Shown: piece after piece, positions 1 through 6,852 of the stretch
How positions within the stretch are numbered: position 1 is the first letter of the stretch
Layout of the letters: the number at the start of each line of letters is the position of its first letter
Made by a program: the position numbers and the translations under genes
Assembly: GCA_016874945.1 (NCBI GenBank)
Contig: VGSO01000019.1
Coordinates: 1 to 16,495 of the forward strand
Origin: Deltaproteobacteria bacterium
Lineage (GTDB): Bacteria; Desulfobacterota; Desulfobaccia; Desulfobaccales; 0-14-0-80-60-11
Direction: 5' to 3'
DNA length: 16,495 bases
Notes under the pieces: model-generated
The model's input: only the letters and a program-made list of their open reading frames with translations
Database searches by the model: none
Told to the model about the DNA's origin: nothing

Positions 1-110
1 CAAAAACCTAACCACAAATATTTGAAATTTTGAATCCTTAAAATTTTGACTCCATGAGTCGTCTATCCGATAATTTTGTTTGCCCAGCAAGAACCCGGAG
101 GAGACGACCC

Positions 111-490
111 ATGGAGCTGTTTCATACCGAGTTGCGGTCAAACGAGTAAAATTGTCATTCTGAGCGTAGCGAAGAATCTAGATTCTCCGCTTCGCTCCGT
201 TCAGAATGACAACTTAATAATACCTTTTTGAACGCAACTTGGTATCACAGACTGTTTGGCAGCTTGCTGGTGTTTGTATACCATTGTTTCGATCGTATTG
301 TCATTAACGGATACCTGTCTGCCTTAACTCGACCGGAAAACGTCGTATATTTCTTTCGGGAAGCGCTGGGCATCAGCCCCATCACCAAAGAGGCCTTGGC
401 CCCCAAAACCCTGGTCTATCAGGAATGGGTCGAATCCTAGGCGCGTTATTAGTTTTATCCTTATTCAGTGGGCCGAAAAAGGAAAGCGCT
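111..490 (+). pseudogene. Decayed conserved hypothetical gene, interrupted by a MITE-like element
   Basis: An ideal Shine-Dalgarno (GGAGGAG) precedes ATG 111, but after five codons (MELFH) the frame runs into the palindromic element at 124-245. Downstream of the element a protein-like frame resumes (FDRIVINGYLSAL, then RPENVVYFFREALG) and ends at TAG 438-440 after YQEWVES. Ten codons plus one base further on, another frame reads WAEKG (469-483); between them single codons such as Ala-Arg fit the same protein if stops and a one-base shift are allowed. From memory this resembles a small conserved protein family of environmental anaerobes with no function known to me; I cannot confirm it without a search. 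The mix of stop codons, frameshift and insertion says the gene is dead. Positions 1-110 before it hold no gene I can support. Confidence 0.5.
124..245. mobile_element. 122-bp MITE-like palindromic element with terminal inverted repeats
   Basis: The ends are inverted copies of each other: ATACCGAGTTGCGGTCAA at 124-141 and, on the other strand, ATACCAAGTTGCGTTCAA at 245-228 (16 of 18 identical). Inside lies a second imperfect inverted repeat, 152-212, with arms beginning TTGTCATTCTGA and meeting at AATCTAGATT, so the whole element can fold into one long hairpin. TA dinucleotides bracket the termini, as expected for elements moved by Tc1/mariner (IS630)-type transposases, though this assignment is inference. 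It has no coding capacity. The inner TCATTCTGAGCG/GCGAAGAATC motif is of a kind that is dispersed in many environmental genomes. It sits inside the small pseudogene that starts at 111. Confidence 0.7.
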
Positions 491-711
491 CGTCCTTTTT
501 CATCAACGCGTCTGCGGTCCACTGGCTAATTCCCTTTTTAACTATTGACCGGAAGCCCAACTGCAGCCCCACAGCAGGCTTGAAAAAGCTTATCATCAAG
601 CCGATTCATATATACAGGATATCATTGATATTCTTGCCGCCGCGTAATATTATTAGAGATAAATTCTCAACATAGGGTTTTTAAGAATCTGAAAACTGAA
701 AACCGCCTATT
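491..711. other. Intergenic stretch with broken coding remnants
   Basis: No intact gene is visible. One plus-strand frame (549-647) reads like the C-terminal tail of a protein, ending AYHQADSYIQDIIDILAAA before TAA 645-647, but it is preceded by a stop codon and has no start. It may be the tail of the decayed gene to the left or of a second lost gene. The last 25 bases contain a GAAAACTGAAAACCG motif (691-705) just before the next gene, of the same type as the repeats at 2011-2156. There is no clear Shine-Dalgarno or promoter for the following gene. Confidence 0.35.
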
Positions 712-2007
712 ATGCGTATCCTTTTCATTTCTCCCAACCGTCTGCGCCTCATCGTGCCGCCCCTGCCGTCGGGCCTGGCCTCGGTGGCGGCCGCGGTCAA
801 GGGGCGGCACGAGGTCCGGGTTCTGGACTTCATGTTCGCGGAAGACCCCCGGGCGGACCTGCGCCGCCTGGTGTCCGAATTTCAGCCTCAAGTCCTGGCC
901 CTGACCCTGAGGAATTTGGACAACCAGGACAGCCGGGACTCTGTTTGCTACTTCCCCGAGGTGAAGGACCTGATAAGCTTGCTGCGGGGGATAAGTCCGG
1001 CGCCCATAATCATCGGGGGCGCGGGCTTCAGCATCGTGCCCCAGGCCTTGATGGATTACTTGCAGGCCGACTTCGGCATCGTGGGCGAAGGGGAGGAGAG
1101 CTTCCCCGCGTTTTTGGAGGCCCAGGAGACCCGGAATTGGGCCAAAGTCCCAGGGCTGGTGTGGCGCTCCGGAAAAAAGTGGGTGATGAACCCCCTGGAG
1201 CGTATCATGGACCTGGCGAAACTCCCGCCCCCGGCCCTGGAGCACTTCACTCCCCGGATTTACCAGGATGCCGAAGGCAGCGCCAAGCTGCCCGGTATGA
1301 TCCCGGTGCAGACTCGCCGGGGCTGCCCCATGCAGTGCGTCTATTGCACCACTCCGCTCTTGGAAGGCAGCCGGACCCGGGGCTGGCCTCCGGAGGCAGT
1401 GGCCGCCTGGCTAACCCGATGGCATGAACAGTGGGGATTGACCCGGTTTTATTTTGTTGATAATCTGTTTTCATATCCGCCGGAGTACGCCCGGAACCTC
1501 TGCCTGGCCATTAAGAATTTGAGACTCCCCCTGGAATGGGGCTGCCTCATCAACCCCGCGTTTCCCGACCCCGAGCTTTTCCGCCTGATCCGGGAGGCCG
1601 GGTGCTCCATGGCCCAGGTAGGCAATGAAAGCGGGGCGGAACTGGTGCTCAGCAACCTGGGCAAGGGCTTCGGCCGGGAACAGGTGGAGGAGACTCTGCG
1701 GCTCCTCAAAGAGGTTGACCTGCCTTATTCCTGCTTCCTGATGATGGGCGGCCCCGGGGAGACCCCGGACACGGTGCAGGAATCCGTGGCCCTCCTGGAG
1801 CAGTTTGAGCCCCGGCTGGTGAACCTCACCGTGGGCATCCGCATTTATCCGGGGGTGGCGCTGCACCGCCGGGCCGTGGCGGAAGGGGTGGTGGACCCGG
1901 ATGATCCCCTGCTGTGGCCCAAGTTTTATCTTTCCCCGGCTATCCGGGATTGGATTTGGGATTATTTGGAGATCGTTACGGCCCGCCATCCCAATTGGAT
2001 CTTTTAA
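712..2007 (+). CDS. B12-binding-domain radical SAM protein
   Basis: A 431-residue protein with two recognisable parts. Residues 1-130 look like a cobalamin-binding Rossmann domain of the kind found in class B radical SAM enzymes (MRILFISPN start, IIIGGAGFS and GEGEESFPAF motifs), but the DxHxxG histidine ligand motif of methionine-synthase-type domains is not evident. Residues 198-420 are the radical SAM barrel, with the CxxxCxxC cluster ligands C205, C209 and C212 (RRGCPMQCVYC), followed by an MMGGPGET glycine-rich strand. Such proteins perform radical methylations, ring rearrangements or similar steps; the substrate cannot be read from the sequence. The start ATG 712 has only a poor ribosome site but gives the expected N-terminus. 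The 162-residue gene that follows 158 nt downstream may be co-transcribed. Confidence 0.9.
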   Translation: MRILFISPNRLRLIVPPLPSGLASVAAAVKGRHEVRVLDFMFAEDPRADLRRLVSEFQPQVLALTLRNLDNQDSRDSVCYFPEVKDLISLLRGISPAPIIIGGAGFSIVPQALMDYLQADFGIVGEGEESFPAFLEAQETRNWAKVPGLVWRSGKKWVMNPLERIMDLAKLPPPALEHFTPRIYQDAEGSAKLPGMIPVQTRRGCPMQCVYCTTPLLEGSRTRGWPPEAVAAWLTRWHEQWGLTRFYFVDNLFSYPPEYARNLCLAIKNLRLPLEWGCLINPAFPDPELFRLIREAGCSMAQVGNESGAELVLSNLGKGFGREQVEETLRLLKEVDLPYSCFLMMGGPGETPDTVQESVALLEQFEPRLVNLTVGIRIYPGVALHRRAVAEGVVDPDDPLLWPKFYLSPAIRDWIWDYLEIVTARHPNWIF

Positions 2008-2010
2008 AGA

Positions 2011-2156
2011 CGGTTTTCGGTTTGCGGTTTTCGGTAAAACCAAAAACCCAAAACCTACCCTACCCCAACTACTCCTGATAACGTGGCTGGAGTCGTTGGT
2101 TGGCGATATCACCCGCTTTCGTAAGTATCTATAACCGGAAACCGAAAACCGAAAAC
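2011..2156. repeat. Inverted GGTTTTCGGT / ACCGAAAACC repeats in the intergenic spacer
   Basis: Just after the radical SAM stop codon the plus strand reads CGGTTTTCGG TTTGCGGTTT TCGGT (2011-2035). Just before the next gene it reads ACCGGAAACC GAAAACCGAA AAC (2134-2156), the near reverse complement. The arms are separated by about 98 nt and each is made of short tandem units. A further C/A-rich run lies at 2036-2056. A related unit sits at 691-705 before the radical SAM start. Such repeats look dispersed and could be remnants of repeat elements; a hairpin or transcript-end role is possible, but no U-tract follows the first arm. Confidence 0.55.
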
Positions 2157-2165
2157 GAGGAAGAG

Positions 2166-2654
2166 ATGTCCCCCAAGGGAGAAGACGACGACCGGGACCG
2201 CCCCAGTTGGCGAGAAATTGACCAGAAGCGGGACCGCGGCGGGGGAGTGACCCCGGCCAAGCCGCCCCGCGTGCCGAAGAAACAGGCGGAACGGGAACGC
2301 CAACTGGCCCTGGCCCAGGCCGAGGCCTTGTTCAAAGGCAAGCGGACCCGGCCGGAATACCAGGCGGACTTGAAAAAACTGGAGGCTCATCACGGCACCA
2401 AGAAATTTGCGGCCACCGCCAAAAAGTTCCTGGAAGAATATGGCCTCCCGGAAGAATGGGGGGTTTTGACCCGGTTTCTGGACTATCCCGATCCCAGGGT
2501 GGTGGTGGAGGTCCTCCAGACCATGGCCCGGATGTTCCCGGCCCGGAGCCGGGTGGAGCAACAAGGCTTCAAAGGCCGCCTTAAGGTTTTGGCTCTCACC
2601 AGCTCCCAGCTGGAAGTGCGGCGGGGCGCGGAAGAGATCCTTGCGGCGTTCTAG
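2166..2654 (+). CDS. Hypothetical charged protein, function unknown
   Basis: ATG 2166 is chosen because GAGGAAGAG precedes it; a longer frame from 2100 would translate the intergenic repeat and has no ribosome site. The 162-residue product starts with a very hydrophilic, probably disordered segment (MSPKGEDDDRDRPSWREIDQ) that continues through Lys, Arg and Pro to about residue 45. An alanine/lysine/glutamate-rich helical stretch follows, then a C-terminal part (about residues 90-162) rich in amphipathic helices, including FLDYPDPRVVVEVLQTM and QLEVRRGAEEIL, reminiscent of a short HEAT-like helical repeat. No catalytic motif, signal peptide or membrane segment is seen. It follows the radical SAM gene on the same strand, but whether they work together is unknown. 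Confidence 0.75.
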   Translation: MSPKGEDDDRDRPSWREIDQKRDRGGGVTPAKPPRVPKKQAERERQLALAQAEALFKGKRTRPEYQADLKKLEAHHGTKKFAATAKKFLEEYGLPEEWGVLTRFLDYPDPRVVVEVLQTMARMFPARSRVEQQGFKGRLKVLALTSSQLEVRRGAEEILAAF

Positions 2655-2692
2655 AAAATAGTTTTAAAAATGAATAAGATAATGATTTTTTC

Positions 2693-2722
2693 TTGCAATA
2701 AAATAATTTAATAATTTAATAT
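2693..2722 (+). promoter_or_regulatory. Possible promoter of the sigma-54 regulator gene
   Basis: The 156-nt spacer 2655-2810 is far richer in A and T than the flanking genes. TTGCAA (2693-2698), 18 nt, then TAATAT (2717-2722) is a tolerable sigma-70-like pair upstream of the regulator. In such AT-rich DNA many alternatives exist, so this is a weak call. Confidence 0.25.
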
Positions 2723-2810
2723 TAATAAAAATATTTTTTATGAGAAAGGGAGAAATAACTTATAGCCTTATTTAACCTGAAGCGTCACGAAAGCGCACAA
2801 GGAGGTGCCA

Positions 2811-3875
2811 ATGGAAATGATCAGGAGTGATCACTGGAGGGCTTCCGGGAGGGCCTCAGACCCGTTTTCCGATGGTCAAATCCCCGAACTGTCTCACATC
2901 ATCACGCAAGACTTCCAACTTCAACAGATTCTCGCCAACCTGCCCACCTATGCCATCTCCGACCTGCCGGTTTTATTATTAGGGGAACCTGGCACCGGCA
3001 AGGAACTGGTGGCCCAGGCCCTTTGCACTCACAGCCTGAGGCGTAATAAGCAGTGCTATGCGGTAAACTGCGGGGCCCTCACCGAGTCCCTGGCATGCAG
3101 CGAGCTTTTCGGGCATGTAAAGGGCGCCTTCACCGATGCCCGCCAGGGCCGTCCGGGCAAATTCAAATTGGCCCATGGCGGGTCGCTTTTTCTGGACGAA
3201 GTGGGCGATCTGCCGCTTTCGGTTCAGTCCCGGCTGCTTCGAGCGGTGGAGTTGGGAGAAATTGATCCGGTAGGGGCGGACACTCCCATCCGGGTGGACG
3301 TGAGGCTGGTGGCCGCCACCAATCAAAATCTGCCCCAGCTTATCGCCCAAGGACGCTTCCGCCAGGATCTTTACGACCGCCTGGCAGTGCTGACGGTGCA
3401 TCTGCCGCCCTTACGGGAAAGAGGAGAGGACGCAATCCTACTGGCCGAACGTTTCCTTTACCAACTCTGCCAGCGCCACCAACGGGAAGTGGCAGGCTTT
3501 GCCCGGGGCGCCGAAAAAAAGCTTCTAAACCATTCCTGGCCCGGAAACGTCCGGGAGTTGAGAAACGTGGTCACCCGGGCTTTCTTTTTCAGCAAGGGGC
3601 CGTTAATTCGGGAATCGGATTTGCGGTTCAATGTCGCGACTGGGGCTAGTTCAAGTGGGGGGGATGCGCCGACGCGCCCCTGGAGTTATGAGCCCATGGT
3701 TCCTGCCCGTCCGCCCCAGGAGTATCTGGAGAAGCTGTTGCGGGCTGAAGGAGGCAACGTCTCGGCCCTGTCCCGGCGCCTCCGGGTCTCCACCAAGACC
3801 GTGTACCGCTGGCTCAAGTCCCACCGCATCGACCTGGAGGGGTTTAGGTCCACAGATTACGCAGATTTACACTGA
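2811..3875 (+). CDS. Sigma-54-dependent transcriptional activator (AAA+ enhancer-binding protein), no sensor domain
   Basis: A 354-residue bacterial enhancer-binding protein that remodels sigma-54 RNA polymerase by ATP hydrolysis. After a short N-terminal segment (about 1-30) without receiver, PAS or GAF domain comes the AAA+ core: Walker A GEPGTGKE (58-65), the sigma-54 contact loop as GAFTDA (105-110, where GAFTGA is classical), Walker B SLFLDE (125-130), and an arginine-containing sensor region to about 205. The sensor II motif is WPGNVREL (243-250). A Fis-type helix-turn-helix ends the protein (about 304-342, GGNVSALSRRLRVSTKTVYR). ATG 2811 is preceded by AAGGAGG at 5 nt; GTG 2805 overlaps that site and is rejected. 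The last residues (STDYADLH) and the stop codon are encoded by the repeat at 3849-3874. It is convergent with nuo, so it need not control it. PspF-like architecture suggests control by a partner protein. Confidence 0.93.
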   Translation: MEMIRSDHWRASGRASDPFSDGQIPELSHIITQDFQLQQILANLPTYAISDLPVLLLGEPGTGKELVAQALCTHSLRRNKQCYAVNCGALTESLACSELFGHVKGAFTDARQGRPGKFKLAHGGSLFLDEVGDLPLSVQSRLLRAVELGEIDPVGADTPIRVDVRLVAATNQNLPQLIAQGRFRQDLYDRLAVLTVHLPPLRERGEDAILLAERFLYQLCQRHQREVAGFARGAEKKLLNHSWPGNVRELRNVVTRAFFFSKGPLIRESDLRFNVATGASSSGGDAPTRPWSYEPMVPARPPQEYLEKLLRAEGGNVSALSRRLRVSTKTVYRWLKSHRIDLEGFRSTDYADLH

Positions 3876-3959
3876 TTAAGATAAAAATAATAAAAAAACC
3901 CGCCCATTCCTGGAATGGGCGGGTTTTTTATTTCTGTGAAAATCTGTGAAATCTGTGGA
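3849..3959. repeat. 26-bp inverted repeat framing the bidirectional terminator
   Basis: The sequence 3849-3874 (TCCACAGATTACGCAGATTT, then ACACTG) matches the reverse complement of 3934-3959 at 22 of 26 positions. Each arm contains two CAGATT units. The arms enclose the perfect terminator palindrome at 3893-3929, so the whole segment is a nested palindrome of 111 bp. The left arm supplies the last codons and stop of the regulator; the right arm ends 1 nt before the nuoN stop. CACAGATT-type repeats of this sort are often seen between genes in environmental genomes, which points to a dispersed repeat unit. Confidence 0.75.
3893..3929. terminator. Bidirectional intrinsic terminator between the regulator and nuoN
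   Basis: A perfect palindrome: AAAAAACCCGCCCATTCC, one T, then GGAATGGGCGGGTTTTTT. The GC-rich stem is followed by a run of T on both strands, so it can end transcripts of the plus-strand regulator and of the minus-strand nuo operon alike. Its position between the two convergent stop codons (3875 and 3960) fits. Confidence 0.95.
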
Positions 3960-5375
3960 TTAAAGGATACCCTTCACCGCCTCCCGGGCCAGGTTGACGA
4001 TGCGGTCGGGGAAAACCCCGAAGCCGATGATGATGGCGGCCATGGCCAGGTTGAGGATCCGGATGGGCACGGAGAGCTGCACCGGCGGCAGACCCCCGTC
4101 CTCCACAAAGTAGGCGGCGTAGACCACTTTTAGATAGTAGTACAGGGACACGGTGCCGTTCACCGCGCCGATCAACACCAGCCAGAAATAGCCCTGGTTC
4201 ATGGCCGAGGTGAAGAGCAGCAGTTTGCCGGTGAACCCGATGGAGGGCGGCACTCCGGCCAGGGCAAAGATGCCCAGGATCAGGGTCATGCTGAGCAAGG
4301 GGCTGCGGCGGTATAGTCCGGCCAGTTCAGGGAGCTTCAGGTCCCGGCCGTCTTTGGCCACCTCGTTGATGACCAGAAACACCGAGAAGTTCATAATGAG
4401 ATAAGCCAGGGCGTAATAGATGGCCGCGGTGAAGCCGTCGGCTTTCAGGGTAAGGATGCCGATAAGAAAATAACCGGCGTGGGCGATGGAGGAATACGCC
4501 AGCAGGCGTTTAAAGTCTTTCTGCACAATGGCCACCAGGTTGCCCAGGGTCATGGACACGATGGCCAGAACCCACAGGGCCTGGGTGAAGCTGAAGCCGG
4601 AAGCGCTGCCCAGGGCCGTAAGGCGGAGCAGCAGGGCCACCGCCGCGGCCTTGGAGGCGGTGGCAATGAACGCGGTCACCTGGTTGGCCGCGCCCTGGTA
4701 GACATCCGGGGCCCAGAAGTGGAAGGGAAAGACCGACAGCTTGAAGAAGAAGCCGGACAGGGTGAGCAATAGGCCGATTATGCCGATGGGGCTGTCCACG
4801 AGCTGACCCAGCTTGGGCACGATTTCCGTGATATAGGTGGTGTGGGTGATGCCGAAGATGTAGCTCAGGCCGAAGAGCATGAACCCCGAGGACACCGCGC
4901 CGATGAACAGATATTTGATGCCCGCTTCCACGTCGATGTCGTCGCCCCGACGGAGCGGCACCAGAATATATAAGGAATAAGAGGACAGCTCCAGGGCTAC
5001 GTAAATGGTGAGGAGCTCCACCGAGGAGACCAGCAACATCATGCCGATGGTGGTGGTGGTGAGGAACAGGTAGTACTCGGCATGGTAGCGGTTCTCGATG
5101 TGCGCCAGGTTGTGGGAGATGGTGAGCACCAGGAACAGACCCAGAGCCAGGGCGAACTTAAAGATCTGGCTGAACAGGTCCACCTTGTATGCCTGGTAAA
5201 ACAGGTCCCCCTGCTGGAAGAGGCTGAGCAAGGTCACCACCACCCCCAGGCCCGTCAAGGCCAGGGCGATCTGGTAGTCCTGTTTGACATTTTCCCGGCG
5301 CCTCAGGCTGAGCCCGAAGAACACCAGGGCCATCAACAGGTAGTAAAGTTCCGGTCCGAAAAGCTTCACGTTCAT
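3960..5375 (-). CDS. nuoN: NADH-quinone oxidoreductase subunit N (complex I antiporter-like subunit)
   Basis: A 471-residue polytopic membrane protein, about 14 transmembrane helices, the last gene of the operon. It forms the proton-translocating antiporter-like module between subunits K and M. Key charged residues are visible: the TM5 glutamate in YVALELSSYSLYILV, the TM7 lysine in FFFKLSVFPFHFWAPDVYQG, the TM8 lysine in ATASKAAAVALLLRL, and the TM12 lysine in GFTGKLLLF. Proton pumping in this subunit therefore looks normal. ATG 5375 lies 3 nt after the nuoM stop, and the ribosome site is weak, which suggests translational coupling. The stop TAA at 3960-3962 lies just beyond the shared terminator. 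Confidence 0.97.
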   Translation of the reverse strand: MNVKLFGPELYYLLMALVFFGLSLRRRENVKQDYQIALALTGLGVVVTLLSLFQQGDLFYQAYKVDLFSQIFKFALALGLFLVLTISHNLAHIENRYHAEYYLFLTTTTIGMMLLVSSVELLTIYVALELSSYSLYILVPLRRGDDIDVEAGIKYLFIGAVSSGFMLFGLSYIFGITHTTYITEIVPKLGQLVDSPIGIIGLLLTLSGFFFKLSVFPFHFWAPDVYQGAANQVTAFIATASKAAAVALLLRLTALGSASGFSFTQALWVLAIVSMTLGNLVAIVQKDFKRLLAYSSIAHAGYFLIGILTLKADGFTAAIYYALAYLIMNFSVFLVINEVAKDGRDLKLPELAGLYRRSPLLSMTLILGIFALAGVPPSIGFTGKLLLFTSAMNQGYFWLVLIGAVNGTVSLYYYLKVVYAAYFVEDGGLPPVQLSVPIRILNLAMAAIIIGFGVFPDRIVNLAREAVKGIL

Positions 5376-5378
5376 GGT

Positions 5379-6851
5379 TTACATTCCCTGGAGAAATGGC
5401 ACGATGGAAGTCTTGATGAGGCCGAGCATCATCTGGGGGAAGAACCCGAATAAGAGCAAGGCGCCGATGAGAATCATCCGGGGCAGTCCCAGGAAGGGAC
5501 TGACGTCCTCAAAGTGCATAAACTTGGGGTTGGGTTCGTTATAAAAGGTATTTTGAACCACCCGCAGGGCGAACAGCGCGCCCACCACCAGGGCGGCGAT
5601 GGCCAGGAGCCCGGCTATGGGGAAGACCTTAAAGGCGGCGATGAACACCAGCAGTTCCGCCCAAAAGCTGGCCATGCCGGGGACGCCGGCGCCGCACAGG
5701 GCCGCGACGATGAAGAAGGCCGAGGCCACGGGCATGATGCGGGAGAATCCGCCCAGTTCATGAATATCCCGGGTGTGGGTGCGGTCGTAGATATAGCCCA
5801 CCGCGGAGAAGAAGAGGGCGGTCATGACGCCGTGGGCGAACATTTGGAAGACTGACCCGTTCAAGCCGTCCACGGTGCCGGTGGCCAGTCCCAGGCAGAC
5901 GATGCCCATGTGGGACACGGAAGAGTAGCCGATGACGTATTTCAGGTCAGTCTGGGCCAGACCCACAAAGACGCCGTAAACGATGCCGGTGGTGGCCAGC
6001 AGGGCCATGAAGGTGGACCAGTACTGGAAACCTTCAGGGCACAGATACATGGCCACCCTTAATATACCGAACGAACCCAGCTTCATGAGCACGCCCGCGT
6101 GGAGCATGGAAACCGCGGTGGGCGCGGCCACATGGCCCACGGGAGACCAAGTGTGGAACGGCCACGCCGCGGCCAGGACCCCGAATCCCAGGTAAAGGAA
6201 GACAAAGACCAGCTTCTGAATCCAGGGGTCGAAGCGCACGCCGTGCAGCGCGACCATGTTAAAGGTGAACAGGCCGGAAGTGGAGTAAAGGAGGAGGAGG
6301 CCCGGGATGATGAGGCCGCTTCCGGCCATGAGGTACAGGGTTAGCTTCATGGCCGCGTATTCTTTGCGGGTGGAGCCCCAGACGAGGATGAGGATGTACA
6401 TGGGGACTACCGCAATCTCGTAAAACAGGAAGAAAAAGAACATGTCGTAGGACATGAAGACCCCGAAGACTCCCGTCACCAGGGCCAGCATCCAGATGAA
6501 GTATTCCTTCACCCGGTCTTCCAGCTCCCACATGGTGAGGACTCCGGTGAAGATCACGATGCCCGTGAGCAGCAGGAGCGGGGCGTTCATGCCCTCCACG
6601 CCCACGAAGTAGGTGATCCCGAACATCTTGGACCACTCGTACTTCTCGACGAACTGCAGGCCCCCCAGCTTTTTGTCGTAGGCCACAAAGGTGTAAATGG
6701 ACAGGGCGAAGGGAATGCCCGCGGACACCAGGGAGACGGCCCGGATGAGGAACTTCTGGTGCTCCTTTAAACAAAGGAGGATGAGCAGACCCACCGGAGG
6801 CGCCAGCAACATACAGGACAAAATGGGGAAAGAAGCCGGATGTTCGACCAT
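5379..6851 (-). CDS. nuoM: NADH-quinone oxidoreductase subunit M (complex I antiporter-like subunit)
   Basis: A 490-residue, roughly 14-helix antiporter-like subunit of the complex I membrane arm. The TM5 glutamate is present in FYEIAVVPMYILILVWG and the TM8 lysine in AGVLMKLGSFGILR. The position of the TM7 lysine is unusual: the segment FGVLAAAWPFHTWSP aligns without gaps with the canonical FAVKMPVVPLHGWLP of E. coli and carries leucine instead of lysine; the usual following PDAH is PVGH. The rest (QTDLKYVIGYSSVSHMG, HTRDIHELGG) is standard. ATG 6851 is separated from the nuoL stop by 1 nt, so translation is probably coupled. Whether the missing lysine is a family trait of such anaerobes is discussed in the findings. 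Confidence 0.96.
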   Translation of the reverse strand: MVEHPASFPILSCMLLAPPVGLLILLCLKEHQKFLIRAVSLVSAGIPFALSIYTFVAYDKKLGGLQFVEKYEWSKMFGITYFVGVEGMNAPLLLLTGIVIFTGVLTMWELEDRVKEYFIWMLALVTGVFGVFMSYDMFFFFLFYEIAVVPMYILILVWGSTRKEYAAMKLTLYLMAGSGLIIPGLLLLYSTSGLFTFNMVALHGVRFDPWIQKLVFVFLYLGFGVLAAAWPFHTWSPVGHVAAPTAVSMLHAGVLMKLGSFGILRVAMYLCPEGFQYWSTFMALLATTGIVYGVFVGLAQTDLKYVIGYSSVSHMGIVCLGLATGTVDGLNGSVFQMFAHGVMTALFFSAVGYIYDRTHTRDIHELGGFSRIMPVASAFFIVAALCGAGVPGMASFWAELLVFIAAFKVFPIAGLLAIAALVVGALFALRVVQNTFYNEPNPKFMHFEDVSPFLGLPRMILIGALLLFGFFPQMMLGLIKTSIVPFLQGM

Positions 6852-6852
6852 A

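Noticed and set aside
228..440. Open frame beginning with TTG at 228
   Set aside because: The start lies in the right terminal repeat of the MITE and has no ribosome site; the coding signal begins after 245 and belongs to a gene fragment, so it is described as part of the pseudogene.
667..1245. Minus-strand frame opposite the radical SAM gene
   Set aside because: Its composition (Pro, Arg, Gly, His rich) is what antisense of GC-rich coding DNA gives; the plus-strand protein has clear family motifs.
2011..2156. CRISPR-like array in the repeat spacer
   Set aside because: Units are very short, contiguous and inverted, with no regular unique spacers.
2100..2165. Longer start for the 162-residue hypothetical protein
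   Set aside because: The extra 22 residues are translated from the A/C-rich repeat and no ribosome site precedes 2100, whereas GAGGAAGAG precedes ATG 2166.
2805..2810. GTG start for the sigma-54 activator
   Set aside because: The GTG overlaps the AAGGAGG ribosome site, which serves ATG 2811.
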